From NCBI GenBank assembly GCA_963921795.1, contig OY997643.1, forward strand, positions 72,594,164-72,658,163: a DNA stretch of 64,000 bases, in the 5' to 3' direction. The notes under the pieces were generated by a model that was given only the letters and a program-made list of their open reading frames with translations, was not told where the DNA came from and did not search any database. The translations under genes and the position numbers were made by a program. Numbering within the stretch: the stretch's first letter is position 1; every line of letters begins with the position of its first letter. Shown one piece after another: positions 60,939-64,000 of the stretch. The stretch comes from Nannobrachium achirus (taxonomy: Eukaryota > Chordata > Actinopteri > Myctophiformes > Myctophidae).

Positions 60939-63900
60939 TTTTATCTGATTTTATACTATTTGCTGTATAGCGAATGGATTATGGTAATATTTGTCGAATT
61001 TATTATAAATTATTGGCACAGTAAAACAGGTTGGGAATATTTTTTAGAGGTACTTAGAGACATCATGAACAAGGTGATATAGTTTTTTTATAGTAACAAA
61101 TCTTCTTAATTTTTATCAGATTTTATACTTATTGCAGTATAGCGAATGGATTATGGTAATATTTGTCGAATTTATTATAAATTATTGGCACAGTAAAACA
61201 GGTTGGGAATATTTTTAGAGGTACTTAGGTACATCATGAACAAGGTGACATAGTTGTTTTATGGTAACAAAACTTCCTAATTTTTATCTGATTTTATACT
61301 ATTTGCTGTATAGCGAATGGATGGTATTATTTGTCGAATTTATTATAAATTATTGGCACAGTAAAACAGGTTGGGAATATTTTTAGAGGTACTTAGGTAC
61401 ATCATGAACAAGGTGATATAGTTGTTTTATGGTAACAAACCTTCCTAATTTTTATCTGATTTTATACTATTTGCTGTATAGCGGATGGATTATGTTAATA
61501 TTTGTAGAATTTATTATAAATTATTGGCACAGTTAAACAGGTCGGGAATATTTTTAGAGGTACTTAGGTACATCATGAACAAGGTGATATAGTTGTTTTA
61601 TGGTAACAAACCTTCCTAATTTTTATCTGATTTTATACTATTTGCTGTATAGCGAATGGATGGTATTATTTGTCGAATTTATTATAAATTATTGGCACAG
61701 TAAAACAGGTTGGGAATATTTTTAGAGGTACTTAGGTACATCATGAACAAGGTGACATAGTTGTTTTATGGTAACAAACTTCTTAATTTTTATCTGATTT
61801 TATACTATTTGCTGTATAGCGAATGGATGGTATTATTTGTCGAATTTATTATAAATTATTGGCACAGTAAAACAGGTTGGGAATATTTTTAGAGGTACTT
61901 AGGTACATCATGAACAAGGTGACATAGTTGTTTTATGGTAACAAACCTTCCTAATTTTTATCTGATTTTATACTATTTGCTGTATAGCGAATGGATGGTA
62001 TTATTTGTCGAATTTATTATAAATTATTGGCACAGTAAAACAGGTTTGGAATATTTTTAGAGGTACTTAGGTACATCATGAACAAGGTGATATAGTTGTT
62101 TTATGGTAACAAACCTTCCTAATTTTTATCTGATTTTATACTATTTGCTGTATAGCGGATGGATTATGTTAATATTTGTAGAATTTATTATAAATTATTG
62201 GCACAGTTAAACAGGTCGGGAATATTTTTAGAGGTACTTAGGTACATCATGAACAAGGGGATATAGTTGTTTTATGGTAACAAACTTCTTAATTTTTATC
62301 TGATTTTATACTATTTGCTGTATAGCGAATGGATTATGGTAATATTTGTAGAATTTATTATAAATTATTGGCACTGTAAAACAGGTTGGGAATATTTTTA
62401 GAGGTACTTAGGTACATCATGAACAAGGTGATATAGTTGTTTTATGGTAACAAACCTTCTTAATTTTTATCTGATTTTATACTATTTGCTGTTTAGCGAA
62501 TGGATTATGGTAATATTTGTCGAATTTATTATAAATTATTGGCACTGTAAAACAGGTTGGGAATATTTTTAGAGGTACTTAGGTACATCATGAACAAGGT
62601 GATATAGTTGTTTTATGGTAACAAACTTCTTAATTTTTATCAGATTTTAAACTTTTTGCTGTATAGCGAATGGATGGTATTATTTGTCGAATTTATTATA
62701 CTTTATTGGCACAGTAAAACAGGTTGGGAATATTTTTAGAGGTACTTAGGTACATCATGAACAAGGTGACATAGTTGTTTTATGGTAACAAACTTCTTAA
62801 TTTTTATCTGATTTTATACTATTTGCTGTATAGCGAATGGATGGTATTATTTGTCGAATTTATTATAAATTATTGGCACAGTAAAACAGGTTGGGAATAT
62901 TTTTAGAGGTACTTAGGTACATCATGAACAAGGTGACATAGTTGTTTTATGGTAACAAAACTTCCTAATTTTTATCTGATTTTATACTATTTGCTGTATA
63001 GCGAATGGATGGTATTATTTGTCGAATTTATTATAAATTATTGGCACAGTAAAACAGGTTGGGAATATTTTTAGAGGTACTTAGGTACATCATGAACAAG
63101 GTGATATAGTTGTTTTATGGTAACAAACCTTCCTAATTTTTATCTGATTTTATACTATTTGCTGTATAGCGGATGGATTATGTTAATATTTGTAGAATTT
63201 ATTATAAATTATTGGCACAGTTAAACAGGTCGGGAATATTTTTAGAGGTACTTAGGTACATCATGAACAAGGGGATATAGTTGTTTTATGGTAACAAACT
63301 TCTTAATTTTTATCTGATTTTATACTATTTGCTGTATAGCGAATGGATTATGGTAATATTTGTCGAATTTATTATAAATTATTGGCACTGTAAAACAGGT
63401 TGGGAATATTTTTAGAGGTACTTAGGTACATCATGAACAAGGTGATATAGTTGTTTTATGGTAACAAACCTTCTTAATTTTTATCTGATTTTATACTATT
63501 TGCTGTTTAGCGAATGGATTATGGTAATATTTGTCGAATTTATTATAAATGATTGGCACTGTAAAACAGGTTGGGAATATTTTTAGAGGTACTTAGGTAC
63601 ATCATGAACAAGGTGATATAGTTGTTTTATGGTAACAAACTTCTTAATTTTTATCAGATTTTAAACTTTTTGCTGTATAGCGAATGGATGGTATTATTTG
63701 TCAAATTTATTATACTTTATTGGCACAGTAAAACAGGTTGGGAATATTTTTAGAGGTACTTAGGTACATCATGAACAAGGTGATATAGTTGTTTTATGGT
63801 AACAAACTTCTTAATTTTTATCTGATTTTATGCTATTTGCTGTATAGCGGATGGATTATGTTAATATTTGTAGAATTTATTATAAATTATTGGCACAGTA

Positions 63901-64000
63901 AAACAGGTTGGGAATATTTTTAGAGGTACTTAGGTACATCATGAACAAGGGGATATAGTTGTTTTATGGTAACAAACTTCTTAATTTTTATCTGATTTTA
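60939..64000. repeat. Satellite array continues, running off the window
   Basis: About 18 monomers. The first one and a half (to about 61190) are the most divergent in the array (TTAGAGACATCATG, ATTGCAGTATAGCG). The rest matches 56.8-59.58 kb at an offset of exactly 4421 bp (markers 59126/63547, 59293/63714, 59410/63831). Confidence 0.95.

Noticed and set aside
39786-64000. CRISPR-like regular repeats
   Set aside because: Units are ~169 bp, directly adjoining, with no unique spacers, and the setting is eukaryotic. It is a satellite.
39786-64000. CENP-B box in the satellite monomer
   Set aside because: The AAACAGGTCGGGAAT variant has a CGGG, but the spacing to the other required TTCG and A positions does not fit the consensus on either strand.

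Overview
The window looks like a teleost fish genome. The supporting evidence is one intron-containing C2H2 zinc-finger gene family with an acidic EPPHIKEEQ-repeat exon, vertebrate-style splice sites, non-LTR retrotransposon remnants, many hAT-like elements with 8-bp target-site duplications, Helitron2/Helentron-like non-autonomous elements, and a very AT-rich ~169-bp satellite. I cannot name the species. Nothing prokaryotic was seen.

Layout. Positions 1-4526 are repeat-rich flank: a 48-bp minisatellite, an antisense LINE reverse-transcriptase fragment, a hAT-like element with an intact 8-bp duplication, a tRNA-derived repeat and a 1.9-kb Helitron-like element. Positions 4527-39591 hold two tandem copies of one segmental duplication (unit 1, 4527-23728, 19.2 kb; unit 2, 23729-39591, 15.9 kb), with the first ~90 bp of a third copy at 39592-39680. 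Each unit carries, in order, a candidate upstream region, hAT and Helitron-like elements, one zinc-finger gene (coding 12965-17001 and 30006-33924), a dead LINE split by other insertions, and a hAT element. From 39786 to the window end is a 168-170-bp satellite array, interrupted once (59565-60938) by the same Helitron-like family found in both units.

The two genes are recent duplicates. The introns I compared are almost identical, but the proteins differ in dosage-like features. Unit 1 has 9 acidic repeats and 11 fingers (526 aa predicted); unit 2 has 8 repeats and 10 fingers (486 aa). Changes at DNA-contacting positions concentrate in two fingers. The repeat motif HIKEE fits the SUMO-acceptor consensus, so the N-terminal exon may be a length-variable SUMO platform.

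The unit-length difference is largely explained by later events that can be read from empty sites in the sister copy: a three-deep transposon nest, a Helitron inserted within a Helitron, a ~0.8-kb minisatellite expansion and a small TA-flanked MITE, all in unit 1. The satellite is organised into two higher-order repeat regimes (about 5086 bp = 30 monomers, then 2869 bp = 17 monomers). All Helitron-like insertions resolve to a T|T target with no duplication. No complete, previously undescribed gene system was recognised. The most unusual material is the satellite architecture, the Helitron-like elements with readable ends, and the paired zinc-finger genes.
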